Shown: piece by piece, positions 48,793 through 61,305 of the stretch | Numbering within the stretch: position 1 is the stretch's first letter | How the letters are laid out: the number at the start of each line of letters is the position of its first letter | Source: Moringa oleifera | Taxonomy: Eukaryota > Streptophyta > Magnoliopsida > Brassicales > Moringaceae | Assembly (NCBI GenBank): GCA_021397835.1 | Contig: JAJFZO010000566.1 | Location: 8,552,001-8,616,000 of the forward strand | Length of the DNA: 64,000 bases | Reading direction: 5' to 3' | The notes under the pieces: model-generated | The model's database searches: none | What the model saw: only the letters and a program-made list of their open reading frames with translations | Told to the model about the DNA's origin: nothing | Program-made: the position numbers and the translations under genes

Positions 48793-50805
48793 TTGAAGCC
48801 TTTTCCCATGATGCCTATGTTTACTGTACTCTGTTGCTCTACTTCTTAAGGTTTCATGCTTGTATTTGCCTTTTCAGGTGCAGATTACTCAGGTCATGGG
48901 TCATTATAAAAAAGCCTACGAGTGAATCAAATTTTAATATTTCTATCTTATCTATACTAGGTGGCAATGAACAAAGTAATTGAATTAATTAGATCAAGCC
49001 ATCAATAGCTAACCTGCCCAAAGGCTTAGTTTGTCCTACTTAACTACCTTAGTACATAGAGTGATAATAAGTATATGAAATGGTCAAGGCCATTTCAAAC
49101 CAGTGCTTCGACTTGAACCAATCAAGATGCTATGGCATGCATGTTTCTTTAGCTAGGAGGTAGGGATGTGAATACAACTAATCAACGTTAACCAGAAGGT
49201 GAATTGGTGAGCAAAGTGAATCTCATAAGCCTATCCCAATATGCACAAATGATGGATTTCCCTCACTTTTGATTTTGAGAGAGAAGCTAGGTTCATATCT
49301 CATATCTTTTTTCAATAATAGAGACAACCATGAAGGAAAGCTATAGACTAGATGTATGACATCCTTACTTTCCTAACTTTTATATCTTGAAGCCTTTGGC
49401 AAGCTAATATAAGATACTCATTGCTAGGATAGGAACTAATTATGGACAATCTTAAGATACAAAAATTTATTTCATAAAATAGGACGCTACATCAGGAGCT
49501 CACAGGGAAGAAGATAGAAGGCAGCACTCAAATACTCATGCTAATGCCCAATTCAATCATTACTAGATCGAGGTGGGCATAGATCAGAGAAGGAAAAAAA
49601 AAAAAAGGAACTATACTAACTCAGTCCTATCATCTAGAGAGGTCTCATCCTATCTCTCCCCTCTTTGTAAGTTCAAGGAAGTTCCTTTTATAAGTAGGAG
49701 CATGACATCTAATTCCAATAGTTGCTTTCCCTCCTCTCTTTTCTGTCTCCAATCATACTCTCTTTTCTTACTTGAGTCTTGTCTCTAGGTGAATCTAACT
49801 ATTTATGAAAAAATACCCCTAGATAATACATGTCACTTATGAGATAGATATAAAGTCAAGTAGATGTACAGAAAATGAAAGGTCATATAAACTAGTTAGT
49901 CATTGATTGAATTTATTATTTTTTCTTTTAAAGAATTTGATTCAATTTATCCTCTAAGCTTCTAGGTTGTCATTCCCCTAAAATTGTAATTCAATTGGTC
50001 AAAGCACCGCATATAAGAATGCATAAAAAATAAGATGAATTTACCATCTTCTAGATGGACTAAGTCAACAAGCAAGAACAAGTATAGAGAAACATTTCGT
50101 TAGTTGAACGTTATTTCTTGTTTTGTTTATAGTAGAAAGACAGAAAACATCTATTAATAGGATGTTCCTTAGATGTAATTTCCTAATCGTCCTGTCATTC
50201 TTGACTTTAGGAAGGAATGGAGTAAAGGATGACCTTCCTCTCCTTCAAAGAAAAAAAAAAAAAAAACCTAAATCCCGATTGAGAAATTGCTGTAAACTGG
50301 TACTCTCTTGTTGAACATCCTTTACTAAACCCCTAGAAAGGCACCTCTTCTACGTTTTGGTTTTCTGTTTAAGGCTCTTTTAGAGTGGAATCAATTTTAC
50401 TAATGTGCACGGAGTTTTTATTAAATCAGGGCGGACCTTATGGCTGTTGTTGCTTATGCCAATGTAGAATTAGGGGTTCATAACAACTTTAACAAATTTC
50501 TGTAAGAGCTAGCAGATCATCCATTCTTCCCTGAAGTAAAAAAGGTTAATATTGAAAAGTTGCATCAACTACCTAGGTTTGTAGAAAAAAAAATGAATTC
50601 AAAGATAAGTGCCTTGGTAGTAGCTTTTAAGATGGTAATCGCGGCTAAGATTTGGGAAGGATATATATGGGAGTAAGTACGATGAGAAAGAGCCTTCCCA
50701 TTTGCTAGGTTTAAGAACCTATTCAGTTATCGCTTCCCAGATGGAGCTCTAAAAGGAGACCTATGGATGCCTTGGCTCTAAGCTATATGTACCACCATAT
50801 GATGG

Positions 50806-51390
50806 ATTATTCAGCCACGCAACAACTTTCTCTCATGCTATGGCCTGTTTTTAAGCGCATTCATTGCTTTGAGAAATTTGTTGTGAGCAAGGAAGCGTTT
50901 GAGTTGGCGCATAAGGTTAACGGTGGCGCAGGTTTTCGATAGCTTTTCCAATCTCTATCATATGTTTGATAGATCTGAATCTTATGTTTATGGGCATGGA
51001 TGGATCCCCCCGCTCCAACCCAACCCCCTCCTCAAAAAAAGCTTTGATTGCTTTTCACCTGTTTATACAATGAATATTTGTTTATATCATTAACATTGAT
51101 AGTTGTATACAGATGGATAGCAATGGCATTTAAGAGCATTCCTTTCTTAGGCCAAGATGGTCTCTTTCTTCCTTCCCCTATTCTTGTCATTCCCACTGCA
51201 GTTGATGGAGAAGCATTAAGCAAGGCAAGGAGTTGAGATAGTCTTTGCTACAATCTCTGTTCTTAGTGTCTTCCTCCGTTCTGCATAGCTGTGCATTGAA
51301 GGAGCACCTATGGTGTTTCTAAAGGTACACACTAGGCAGTTATAAGGCAATACCACTAGGGAAGTTGATTAAGGCATATGTTTTTGATGA
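50806..51390. other. About 585-bp block present only in copy B
   Basis: B has ACCACCATATGATGGATTA at the left edge and TTTTTGATGATCGATAATAA at the right. A has ACCACCATGATGATCGATAA (33087-33106), consistent with deletion in A through the match TGATG. The block contains overlapping short frames on both strands (50899-51093, 51032-51236), none recognised. Confidence 0.65.
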
Positions 51391-51575
51391 TCGATAATAA
51401 GGGGATTGCTAATGATGAAATATACGAAAAAAGGCAAAACGCCTTATTCTTCTTAACCCCTTGGAACCCATATGTCTCTTTTAGGTGCGATAAGGCTCAC
51501 TTCATTTCTTAAGGCTTTGGGGCGCGGTCTTCAACTCCGGCCGATGCCAAAAAAAATCGATCGAAAAAGGCAATG

Positions 51576-51821
51576 TTAATTTAAAGCATTCCCCCAGAAA
51601 GAAATTAAGGCAAACACAAAGGCTAACAACTCAAACAATCTATCGTTCTCTATGTTGAAGAAACACGGGAAGCAAAGGCACGGTTCAAGTGCACTGGGTA
51701 GCAAGAATTCCAAATGAGGGATTAGAGGCATAGCTTTATCTTTCATTTGAGATTGGGCAACCTCCCTTATTCGTACTCCGTACAAGCAACAGGATTGGAC
51801 AAAAAAGGTATTGAAGGCCAA
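51576..51821 (-). other. Copy B partner of the frame at 33162-33452
   Basis: 81 codons. It is open further upstream than A (MAFNTFFVQSCCLYGVRIRE), then shares MKDKAMPLIPHLEFLLPSAL and the hydrophobic ELLAFVFALISFWG before ending in a different frame. No family is recognised. Confidence 0.2.
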
Positions 51822-52154
51822 GTATGCTGCATAGTTTCATAGCTCCATTTCCAAATTGTCCGTATCATTGAAAATTTGTGATTCCAGTCAAGTCAACTAC
51901 ATTCTTTTAGCAGTTGGTCGATTAAGAAGTAAGACAAAAATCTTAGTTAGAATTAGAGAATTTCTCACTCCGCATTGACATTTTATCTTTTGGATCGGAT
52001 TCAACCCCAGAACTTGGTACACAGAGGTTAAGCTTTTCTCACGTTTCTTCTTATAGATAGAGTTAGTTAAACTGGCGCAGCTCCCAAGTACCATTTGTCT
52101 CTAAGCTTATCTCCTACCTCACATTATGCTTTTGATTCCATCTCTCAATCGACG

Positions 52155-53945
52155 GGTGATTTCTAAATGCTTTGGCCTAGGAATCGCTATGGACTAACTT
52201 CCTTACTGGCAGAATTTGTTATAGAAGGTACAGACAGTCCGATCTAGCCAGTGAGCAGAAGTGGTAATCATAAAAGAGCTCATTAGTTAAGCTCTTTAGT
52301 GACGTCCCTCTCACCTATGCTTGCTGCATTTTCACCATGGTTGGCAGACTTCAACATTCCAATTTACTTTTCTACCTTTACTTGAAATGATGGTTTAGTT
52401 TCCTCTAAAAAAATAAGGTCAAGCAAATTAACCATTAAAGAGCCATCGATCAATCAGGCAGTTCAAGTAGTCTCTGAGAAGAAGAATGGGTCATCATCAT
52501 TGTCTTAGCATGGCTATGGAATTGAATTAGATTAGAGAGGCTATTGCTATTTTTAGTGATGGAGCCAATAAAGTTGAGATTGACTTTCTCACAAGGTAGT
52601 TGGGTTTTTACAATCTTTCAACTCATTCGACATCCTTTTCATTTGATATTTTCCCATCCATTAAAGAAGAGGAAGAGACCTTTCTTAAGCCTACCCCTTT
52701 TTTTTTTTTTTTTGTCTTTCAGACACCAAAAAAATAATTAGAGAAAAAAGTAAAAAAGGCAAGTCCAAACCTATCATGCTCAATCAAATTCAATTGATTG
52801 AGACTGGCGACAGAGGACTTCTTACTCCTAAAAACTGAAGGATTTCTAGGTTTTAGTGAGCAAGAGGTCGAGTTTACCATGTTTAATAGGAGACTAGCTT
52901 AGCCAAGCCAGTAGTCAAAGCTTACAACAGGAGAACCAACCTTACAAAGAAAGACCCAGGGTGGGGCTCGTTGAAGAAACTCGATGGTCGCATTCTTCTC
53001 TTTCCATATCATGGGTTGTAGGATCATCTTACAAAAATTATGTCCCAGTGTGATAGGTTGCTTTTACTAGTACAGTAGTGACTTTCGGGTCAAGTTAGCC
53101 TCCTTTAGTTTGTCTTACGGACGAAGTGGGCTTTTCCCAAATAGGGTCTAGCTTAAAGGCAAGTAAGCTATTAAGACACACATAACCACCTTTTTCAACT
53201 TATATGGAATGGTTATGGCTTTAGAATGCCTTTTTCTCAAATAAGATAAAGGCATAGCCCGCGCTAACATACAAAACTGGTCACAGAAAAGGGAAAAAGA
53301 GAGGCTAAAGCATTGACTGAAGAGGGGGGGTAAACATATATTTACCTTTGGCTCCTTTTTCGCCTACTGACTACTACTTGGCCAAATGCTTCCTTCATCA
53401 TTTAAAATAAGGATCCAGGTCATCAACGTACTTTTGAAGAAGCTTGGGATCAAGCTAAGATGGAATGGATTTTTTGCTCCTTTCCTATTACTCAGCACTT
53501 CTCTTTTCAATCGTTTCACCCCCTTGGAAGCCTAGCTACTTTTTTATAACTACCACAGTTGCAATGGATAATATGGGAATGGATTGGAAAGAAGGAAAAA
53601 GTGTAGTCTCTGTTCACTGATTTTAGGACAACAACTCTGTAACTTACTTTGACTTAAAAGCACATTTGGTCACTTTCAGCTTTCAATCATGGAGTCGAAG
53701 TTGACTGGCGACAAATGAGAATGCCTCGAACTAGCAAAATCAGATGCACAATCCATTTTTCAAATAATGAGTTCTAACTTTGTTCCCATGGCTTTGAAAG
53801 ATGCATGAAAGACCTTTTCTCCATTAACCCATAGGGGGGATGAAAAAGCAAAAAATAAGGGAGTAGGATAGTTGGCACATGCTGGTGAAACCAATGCATA
53901 GGTCACTTTCATTCCCAACAGATTAACATGAAAAGGCTGTTTAAG
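52155..53945. other. About 1.8-kb block present only in copy B
   Basis: Copy A joins CCATCTCTTAATCAACA to TACTGTTTATGTACTTAACTC (33844-33888). B has about 1.79 kb between the same anchors. A T-run (52698-52713) is present, plus short frames such as 52544-52741 without domains. There are no inverted termini or clear target duplication, so deletion from A is the simpler reading. Confidence 0.55.
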
Positions 53946-56201
53946 TTACTATTTACGTGCTTAACTCACTAAGCGAAGAAGTAAGGATCGCACTCCCTAC
54001 TTAGACTTGTCTAAAAAATGAAAAGATGGATGAGCCACTCTCTCCATCCAACTAAGCTTGGCCTTTATGTGGGCACTTTGCCTGCTATGCCCTTTTCTTT
54101 GGTGCTAACATATATAAAGTAGTAGACCCTGGCTCCTTTTAGCTTTCTGTGGTGTGGCTCTTATAACTCTTAGTAGCTATTATCTTCTTTTCTTTCCTTC
54201 TTCCTTATCCTTAGGGAATTGGATGTAGAACCATTAGAAGTAGGAGCATTCATTAACAGAAATGGATTGGCTTCAGTTAACCTTATTACTATAGGAATGC
54301 TTGAAAAAGCTTTGATTCCAATAATCTCGTGACCACTCTTAGAGGTAGCTGGGAGCAAAAGGAATAAGTACTCGAAGCTAAGATCACCTGCTATTGGGCT
54401 TCTTTCCTTGGCGAGAAGGGATTAGCAGGGAAAGCAGCCTTGTTGATTAAAGGAATGGACCAGGGTATAGCACTTTTCTTTTGTTTTATGGGAATACTCA
54501 CTTTTCAAAATGGATATCAATGACTAAAGTCTCTTCCCACTGGCTAGGCTAAGCCCAAAAGAAAAAAAAGAGAGTTAGATCCACGAGTGAAGAGATATTA
54601 TCTCACACATGAAAGAAAAGAGGTCATTTATTTAAGTTAACCAATGATAAAGATCGAGAAGAGTTTGTAGTGAAAATTCTCCGTCTATAGGCCTCTTATA
54701 GGTAGAGCCAAAAAGAGTAATGAGAGAAGAGGAGCTTAAACCTATCTCAAGACCTAATCGATCTATTCCTGCTACCTTACTTACTTCTTTAAGGGAGGTT
54801 GAGTTGAAGCAGCTGTGACAGAATAAACTTTTACAGAATCAGTAGCTATTAAACCCCCATCTGTTGGAAGAAGGACTACTGGTAGTGGTTTGTCTTATCT
54901 TATTAATAATGGTCAGTGGGAAGATGACTAGCTTTGGCTTTCAAGAGTGAACCAGGTCTTGGATTCAGCATTGGTTGGCCATGGCATTACATTAGGAAGG
55001 CGCTTAAGCTAAGCCCTAAACTTTCCATGCTTTACTCTTACTATTTGGGTTTACGAAGAGAAAATCACTGTTTAGCTTATGTTACCTTAGATTCTCTTTG
55101 AGATGAAATGCAGAAAAGTCCTAATCAAAGGTAAAAGTCTCTATCCAAACAAAGTGGGAATACCCAGGAAGATTCGACCAACAATCGGGTGCATACCCAG
55201 CTCTATGCTTTCAAGAAGAAAGCCTAGGCTCAAGGGCCCATCTCTATCATATCGTCAAGCCATAGAAGAGAAAAAGCCTACCCTTAAAGCAAGCCTGCTT
55301 CACCTTCACTTCCTTTTGAACTTGATTCTTAATCTGCTCTAAAGGCAACTTGTGACTCAAGCTCTTCTACAGTGAAATCACTCTAAGGTAATTCAATGGT
55401 TCAGCTCAGGTTCAAATGGTATTTAGAGTATATTTCTTATCTATTTTTCATGAATCCATTTCAGGTTTTCAAGCATACATGGTCCTTTCTCTTTCAGTTA
55501 CTGCTCTAAGGAAAGAAGTTTCATTAGGGAAGGTGATATCTTTTAGTTGATCATTTAAGCTTTTAGCTTAAATGACTGATCTTTGCTTGAACTTAGCCTA
55601 AGTAAGGCCAACTTAAATAAAGATAATTGGGGGTGAAGCCTGTATATAAAACCATTTCTTTCTCTCTGGGAAGCATAGCCTACTTTTGTACTTAAGGGTT
55701 GAGACTTTCCTTTTGATCCTAGTTCTTGACACTAGGAAGAGTTTTTATAACCTATAGGGTAAGGAGCAATAGAGGAAATTCTCTATAACCTTGGCTCACT
55801 AAATATAGATAGAATTAGTCTAATATGGCTAAAGAATGGTTTTTGAAAAGTGCTAGAAGTAAAAATTATTCCAACGTTTCAGCGGGCTTTTTCTTTATAC
55901 TGAAAGTCATCTTGTACAGCCAAGTAAAAAAGTAATAAAGTAGAATTTCTGATATGGTATATATCAGAAATTTGACATATTCAAAGAGAGGTTCGACTCA
56001 TATAACCCTGATGTGGAGAAGCGAAGCCTCTTAGGGTAAAAAAGAGAAAGAAAGGATAATGAGGATGCTGTGTGTGATGACGAGCCTTTCCCTTTTTAAG
56101 CGAGCGTGAAAGGCACCTACCCTCATTTCTAACTGAAAAGTGCACGAAGTTGAGGATTAGAAAAAGATGATTTTGTACCATACCTTGTCCGAAGGCGAGA
56201 G

Positions 56202-56578
56202 ATGAGCTCTAAAGAGAATCTAATAAAAGTCATAGAGAGAAAGTAGGAAAGCAAAGAAATGGACATGACTGAAAGCATCAAGGACCAAACTCTTATGATA
56301 TAGAGTGAAAAACAAGAAATGGATCTACTAAAGGAACATATAGTGGAAGCTACCTATAGAGATAAAGTGGTAGGAAGCTCCTCAAAAAAGCAAGAGTTTT
56401 TACTAAAAAACAAAAAAAGATTTTATCTGCTATGTTCCCTCGAGACATCTACTCAACGAAGAAGCCCATTTGATATGTAAAGCTGATACAAAAACATATA
56501 CTGCTAGCTCTATTGTAAAAAATGGATTCTCTGATCCTTCATTGAGTAAGAGTCATAGGATGTGTAGTAGTAGCATGA
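56202..56578 (+). pseudogene. Copy B counterpart of the 36024-36422 frame, disrupted
   Basis: The ATG at 56202 is kept (ATGAGCTCTAAAGAGAATC). Stops arise at GTAGGAAAGC, where A has GCAAGAAAGC (Gln codon CAA to TAG), and at GATATAGAGTG, where A has GATAAGGAGTG. A small indel follows AAAAAACAAA, and about 25 bp near the end are missing (A has GTATTGAACTTACCGAAAGG). If A was ever a gene, B is its dead copy. Confidence 0.35.
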
Positions 56579-59243
56579 GAAAGCATGCCCAATCCAAGTA
56601 ATTTCTATGCCTCATGCAAGAAGGGAAGGCAATCGAGTAAATAGTGGTCTTTCCTTAGATGGGAATAGGTTACATCTCTAAGTGGTCATATTCTCTATGA
56701 GAACGTTTGCTAGCTAGTCAAACAATCATCCTCAAGGGGCAAGTGTTTCCTTCTTTAAATTGGTCCTTTCAATAGAACAAAGTAGTGTTGATAACTACAT
56801 CCTTACCGACCCGCTATAAGAGTTATTAGCCAACGTACTATACCCACCTTCGCATAAAGAGATTAAATAGCCTATTTTACTTTCACACACCTTAAGAGGC
56901 TGGCCAATAAGTTAAGAGATCTAAGATATGCCTCTTAAAGAACCTAATGGCCTGGTAAGAATATTCTCTTTTCTCTTAACCCTGTCATATAATAAGCATA
57001 AAGAAATTGATTTAGTTTATTTGCAGGTAAATCTTAACTGGTTTCTTTCTCTTTGAACTCTTAAATGAATTAAAAAAATTAATAAGACTATGACTGAAAG
57101 CTACTCTTTATGAGCTTCTTTTAACTCTTAATCTTGACACCGATACTTTAAATCATAAAGAACACCCTTAAGTTTCTCCGTGGGATAAGATTAAACTATT
57201 TCTTTTACACTTACCCCTTCTTGGCCTAGTAATAAAGGTAATAAGACCAGGCTTGTAGGTTTTCTTTGCCTAACTTGTTAGTTGCACGTTTAAATCCTGT
57301 CCGTAGGTCTAAATCCACCTCAAAGAAAAAGAACACCATTTATGGAAGAAGAAGTCTCATAGTTAAGTATTCCGAAATTTGGGTAAAGTTAGCCGCTATA
57401 ATCGATTCCTTGGGCTGAGAATAGGAAGACCTAATGGGAATAGGAAGACCCAAACTTTACTAGCATAAAAGTAGAATGAAATTCATCTGAATCTCTAGTA
57501 CCAATGTACGGTAGAGAAAAAAGAGCATGCCTTATTTAAATATAAAAAACCTTCTTTCATAGTCGATTGATTGGGCCCCCAAGAGATAGATAAGTATTTG
57601 GGATTTCACTGACTTCATTTAATAGCGTGACGAATGAGTCAATTAGTAGAATTTAAGCACTCTTTTAGTAGATTTGCCTTGATCAAACTTAAGATAAGAA
57701 CAAAAGAAAATAACTAGTCAATGTCAATTGACAAGAAAGTGAGCCAAATTTGCATTTCCAAACAATTCAATTAATAGAATGGAAAAGATCCCATAAAGCT
57801 CAACATTAACTGAGAAGGTTTTGAAACTAATTGCTCGAATTTGAAATTCCTAGGTCATGAGGAAGAGTGAAATGCTGATCAAATAAAAGTTTCTTCCTCC
57901 AAACATAAAGCTAAAATCCAAGTAGGCTGCCTAAAAGAAAGTTACTAATTAGTTACTGTTTTCTTTCCCCTCAATTGCCCAAAAATTTTAGAGTCAATCT
58001 AGCATTTCAAGTAAGAGAATGCCAAGTCTTTTTCACCTTTCTCTACTATGCCTTTCATCATGAATTACTAAACTGATTCCTTTTGTTGGCAAAGATAAAT
58101 CTAGCATTTTTGCTTTCTTAAGTCCTGTCGACTTTTTTATCAAGCACAAATTCTTCCTTTAGTTGATCAAATCCTTTAAGGGGTCTACTATGGAAAGTAT
58201 TTGAATAAGACCAATACCAACTAAGCATGTTGACTATCATCAAGCATACCACCTTACCCAAAAGCATTTTCTCTATCTAAAAGCCTACCATTGACACTAC
58301 CTCAATGCAAAGGAAAGAGAGTCATTATTCAAGCCATGCTACCATTCATTCCTAGTCGACAAGAGATAAGACAAAGCCTGTCTTTTCATTGATTCCTTTC
58401 TACCTTTCTGCGCAGGTTCCTTCACCTTTTCTTATTTTTTGCCATAGTCAAACAAGAGAAAAGTTATTCTTCTTAGCAGTTTTTCAAGTGAATGGAATGA
58501 TTCTGCTCTTGAAGGTGACATCATTACTTAGATCCATATCTCTTGAACCCGTTCTGGTAGCTAGTTTAATGGCACCAACATCTCATCTAGTCTAGATCGA
58601 TTCCTTAAGAGCTTCTTCTCTAGTAGATGATTTAGCCCATTTTATGTTTTCTCTTTCTCTTTCCTAGTAATAAGGCAAGGCTTGTCCTTATCACAACGCC
58701 TTTCTTTATTCAGAATGAATTCATCATAAAATAAAGAGCTAGAGAACCACACCAATTCCATTCCAATTCTTTCAAATAGAGCAGGATAGCTGCCATCAAG
58801 CTACCATTTTATAGCTAGGGCAAGACCAATGCTATTAAGAAGAAGGAATAATAACCTTTATGCCTTGAGCCTTAAGTTAAATCATTGACCTTGGACCTGG
58901 TTTGATTAAGACATTATCGCATTTCATTTCAAAAAGGATCTAACTTTTTCTTTTCGACTTACCCAAACTACTTGGCTCGGGTCAATTCACTTTTTCTTTA
59001 TCCCAAGCAAATAGCCAAAAGAGCTAATGAATTAGCACCTTTTTCTCTTATTCTGAAAATATCTGTAGAGCAGTTATGACAAAAAGACTAGCATCTCTAA
59101 CACAAACAACAAGCAAATACCTCATTTTGGTTTGGTGGCCTTCTTCCTTGAGAAGAATGAAAGCAGAATCAGAATCTAACTCTTCAACGTGGGATCTTGC
59201 TTAAAGAAATTTTCATTGAACGGGGTAAGTCCCAAAAAGCATT

Positions 59244-59304
59244 CCACCGGCACTCATCCCTTGTTTAATCGGCATTCAACCTTTCTCTCCACCGGCACTC
59301 ATCC
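59244..59304. repeat. Direct repeat CCACCGGCACTCATCC at the copy B / CACTA junction
   Basis: The 16-bp sequence is at 59244-59259 and again at 59289-59304, 45 bp apart. A weaker third version (CGGCATTCAACC) lies between. Copy A has one version only (CCACCGACACTCAGCC, 39160-39175). The junction between copy B and the transposon end falls inside this small array. Confidence 0.75.
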
Positions 59305-59699
59305 TTTTATCTTTCCATCGGTCTTGCTAATCTTTTTTCTTTTTGCCTACACCTTTTCTCTTCATTTCTCTTATTGTCTCTGCATCTATCTATACACAAG
59401 TTTCTTAATTTTTGCATTTCACCCTCGAGTACCACTCTCTTTCCCCCAATTTATCTTGCTTTCTCATATCCATATGTCTATACCTTTCTCTCCCTGCTCG
59501 GCATCTTCCTCTGTGTCATTTTTTCTTTATTATCTCTATTGTGACCAATCATATTCTCTTTCATTGCATGAGGTTTGCTTTCTTTACTTGATAACTTATA
59601 CATGTAATTGGAGAAATTTTTATTGATGATAATATTGATGATTGGAAAATGTTGTATTGGAATATTATGATTAAATTTGGTAATTATAAAAATTATTTA

Positions 59700-60480
59700 G
59701 ATTTTAAATAAATTTTTTAATTATTTATTTTATTTTTTAACAATTTTAATTTATGACATATTATTAGGTAATGGTTGAATTTGGCAATAATTCAACATAA
59801 ATATTTTTATTAAATTTTTATGAAATTTAAATTACTTAGATATTAATTAAATTTTATAATTATTAACTTCATTTGTTAATAAGTTTAATTTATGCTAGAT
59901 TATTTAGAAAATAATCTAATTAGTTTGTAATTTAAGATAAATAATTTAATTAGAGTTTTATGGAATAAATTAGTTATGTATTTATTAAATTCTATTTTTG
60001 TTAATTTCATAGGTTAATCAAAAATTTCGTGTGTATTAAATTAGATAGATAACAGTTTAAGTAAAATATAATTTGAAAAAAGTAATTTAATTAGATTTTT
60101 ATTAAATTTAAACTTGTTAGATGTTAATTAAATTTTGTAATTGTTAATTGTATTTGTTAATAAAATTATTTTATTTGTTATTGATTAGATACAAAATAGT
60201 TTAATTACATTGTATTTTAATGATATAAATTATTTAATTAACCATATTTTTATTAAAATTAATTTACTTAAATATTGATTAAATTTTGGAGTTATTAATT
60301 TTATTTTTTTAAAATAAATTTAATTTATTTTAGATTTAGATAATAGCTTAATTAGATATTTTAATTTATGCTAAATAATTAAGTTAGATTTTTATGAAAT
60401 TTGTATTAGTTAATTAGATGTTGATTAAATTTTGGAGTTTTTTAATTTTATTTGTTACTAAATTTTAGTTTATGTTCGAT
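59700..60480. repeat. AT-rich degenerate tandem array, unit about 130-150 bp, inside CACTA copy 2
   Basis: GTTAATTxxATTTGTTAATAA-type phrases recur near 59868, 59996, 60139, 60289 and 60438. Between them lie AAATAATTTAATTAGATTTTTATGAAATT blocks in diverged form. This is the counterpart of 413-1040, with about one more unit. Confidence 0.6.
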
Positions 60481-60540
60481 TTAGATAATAATTTAATTGG
60501 ATATTGTAATTTAAGTGCGATCATTTCTAAGATAAAAGTT

Positions 60541-60750
60541 ATGGAAGAGCATATAGAGCTGGAGAGTAAATCTGTGGTGGAGTGTATAGAAGAGAAGCGT
60601 AGGACTTTAGAAAAAAATATTGGACGAGGAGCATAAGGCAATGGAGTATGATCGTAAATGCTTCGAGGCTGAGTTACAAGGCGCTTATAAAGAGAGGTTG
60701 ATATGAATAAGCGCATCGGCAGGATGGAAGCAATCCTTCTAAGAAGCTGA
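60541..60750 (+). pseudogene. C-terminal charged, coiled-coil-like tail of a CACTA protein (copy 2), broken
   Basis: From ATG 60541 the frame reads MEEHIELESKSVVECIEEKR, RTLEKNIGRGA, then stops. In a second frame LDEEHKAMEYDRKCFEAELQ continues, and in a third VDMNKRIGRMEA closes the same protein. The frame change falls on an A-run (TTAGAAAAAAATATTGG). Shared order with 1265-1447 shows a common coding origin. A TNPA/Ptta-like coiled-coil tail is inferred from position only. Confidence 0.45.
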
Positions 60751-60924
60751 CACCTAGCACCGCCTAATAATTTGTTTGATGTAATTTCTTGTATAAATAT
60801 TATATTTGATGAGAACATAATATATAAGCTTGTATTTATTATATTGCTTTATGAATTTTATTTTATTTTTTGTTTGGTTATATTTAAAATTAATTTTTTA
60901 AAAAAATTTAATTACATTAATGAT

Positions 60925-61305
60925 AGTTTAGTGACCGATTTATATCTATCGTTAACTAGTGACACACTAATATCAGTCGCTAAAATAGTGATAGACATAT
61001 ATCAGTCGTTAAACTTTAGCGATAAAATTTTGTTTTTGTCGTTAAATTAGCGAAAAATATTAATTTGTCACTAAACTAACGATAGATATTAAAATATCGC
61101 TAATTTAGCGACACATTTTTATTGGTCGCTAATCTATCGCTAATTAGCGATAAACACAAAATTTAATCATTAGTTTTTTTTTCACGATAATAATTTTAAC
61201 TACCAATTTTATCTATCATTAATATGTCACCAAAAAATTTAGTTAGAGATTGTTTTAATTTAGCGACGAATTTATCGATCGTTAAAGTTGAATTCTTTTG
61301 TAGTG
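60925..61305. repeat. Subterminal repeats and terminal inverted-repeat end of CACTA copy 2
   Basis: Many TAGTGACA, TTAGCGACAAA, GTCGCTAAA and GTCGTTAAA motifs alternate in both directions, up to TTTTGTAGTG at the terminus. Better preserved than at 1600-1872 and longer by roughly 100 bp. Confidence 0.7.

Larger units (their letters stand above)
44177..59261 (+). repeat. Copy B of the ~15-kb direct segmental duplication
   Basis: Collinear with copy A in the same orientation, offset by about 20.1 kb. B retains five blocks missing from A: 46803-47308, 50806-51390, 52155-53945, 54127-54235 and 56827-57027. It has lost about 3.2 kb that A keeps. Its left limit lies about 115 bp from a truncated CACTA and its right limit abuts another CACTA end, so it is bracketed by transposon fragments. 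No gene of known product was found. Confidence 0.9.
59262..61305 (+). mobile_element. Right-hand part of a CACTA-type transposon (copy 2), same family as 1-1872
   Basis: From about 59336 this aligns with the start of the window: TCTCTGCATCTAT (59378/91), the pyrimidine-rich leader, the AT-rich tandem array, a coiled-coil coding remnant and the subterminal GTCGCTAA repeats. It ends in TAGTG at 61301-61305 with CAA after it. No CACTA left terminus is visible; the left side merges into the end of copy B. The element is therefore truncated. Both copies point the same way, so they could pair in unequal recombination. Confidence 0.75.

Noticed and set aside
59189..59626. Plus-strand open frame of 145 codons
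   Set aside because: It crosses the joint between copy B and the CACTA fragment, translates a pyrimidine-rich tract into Phe/Ser/Leu, and repeats STGTHP because of the local 16-bp repeat.
60465..60818. Minus-strand open frame of 117 codons
   Set aside because: Antisense of the broken coiled-coil remnant, whose plus-strand reading is shared with 1265-1447.
42574..61305. A single 18.7-kb composite transposon carrying copy B
   Set aside because: The flanking triplets differ (TTC and CAA) and the two ends belong to different families, so it was kept only as a hypothesis.
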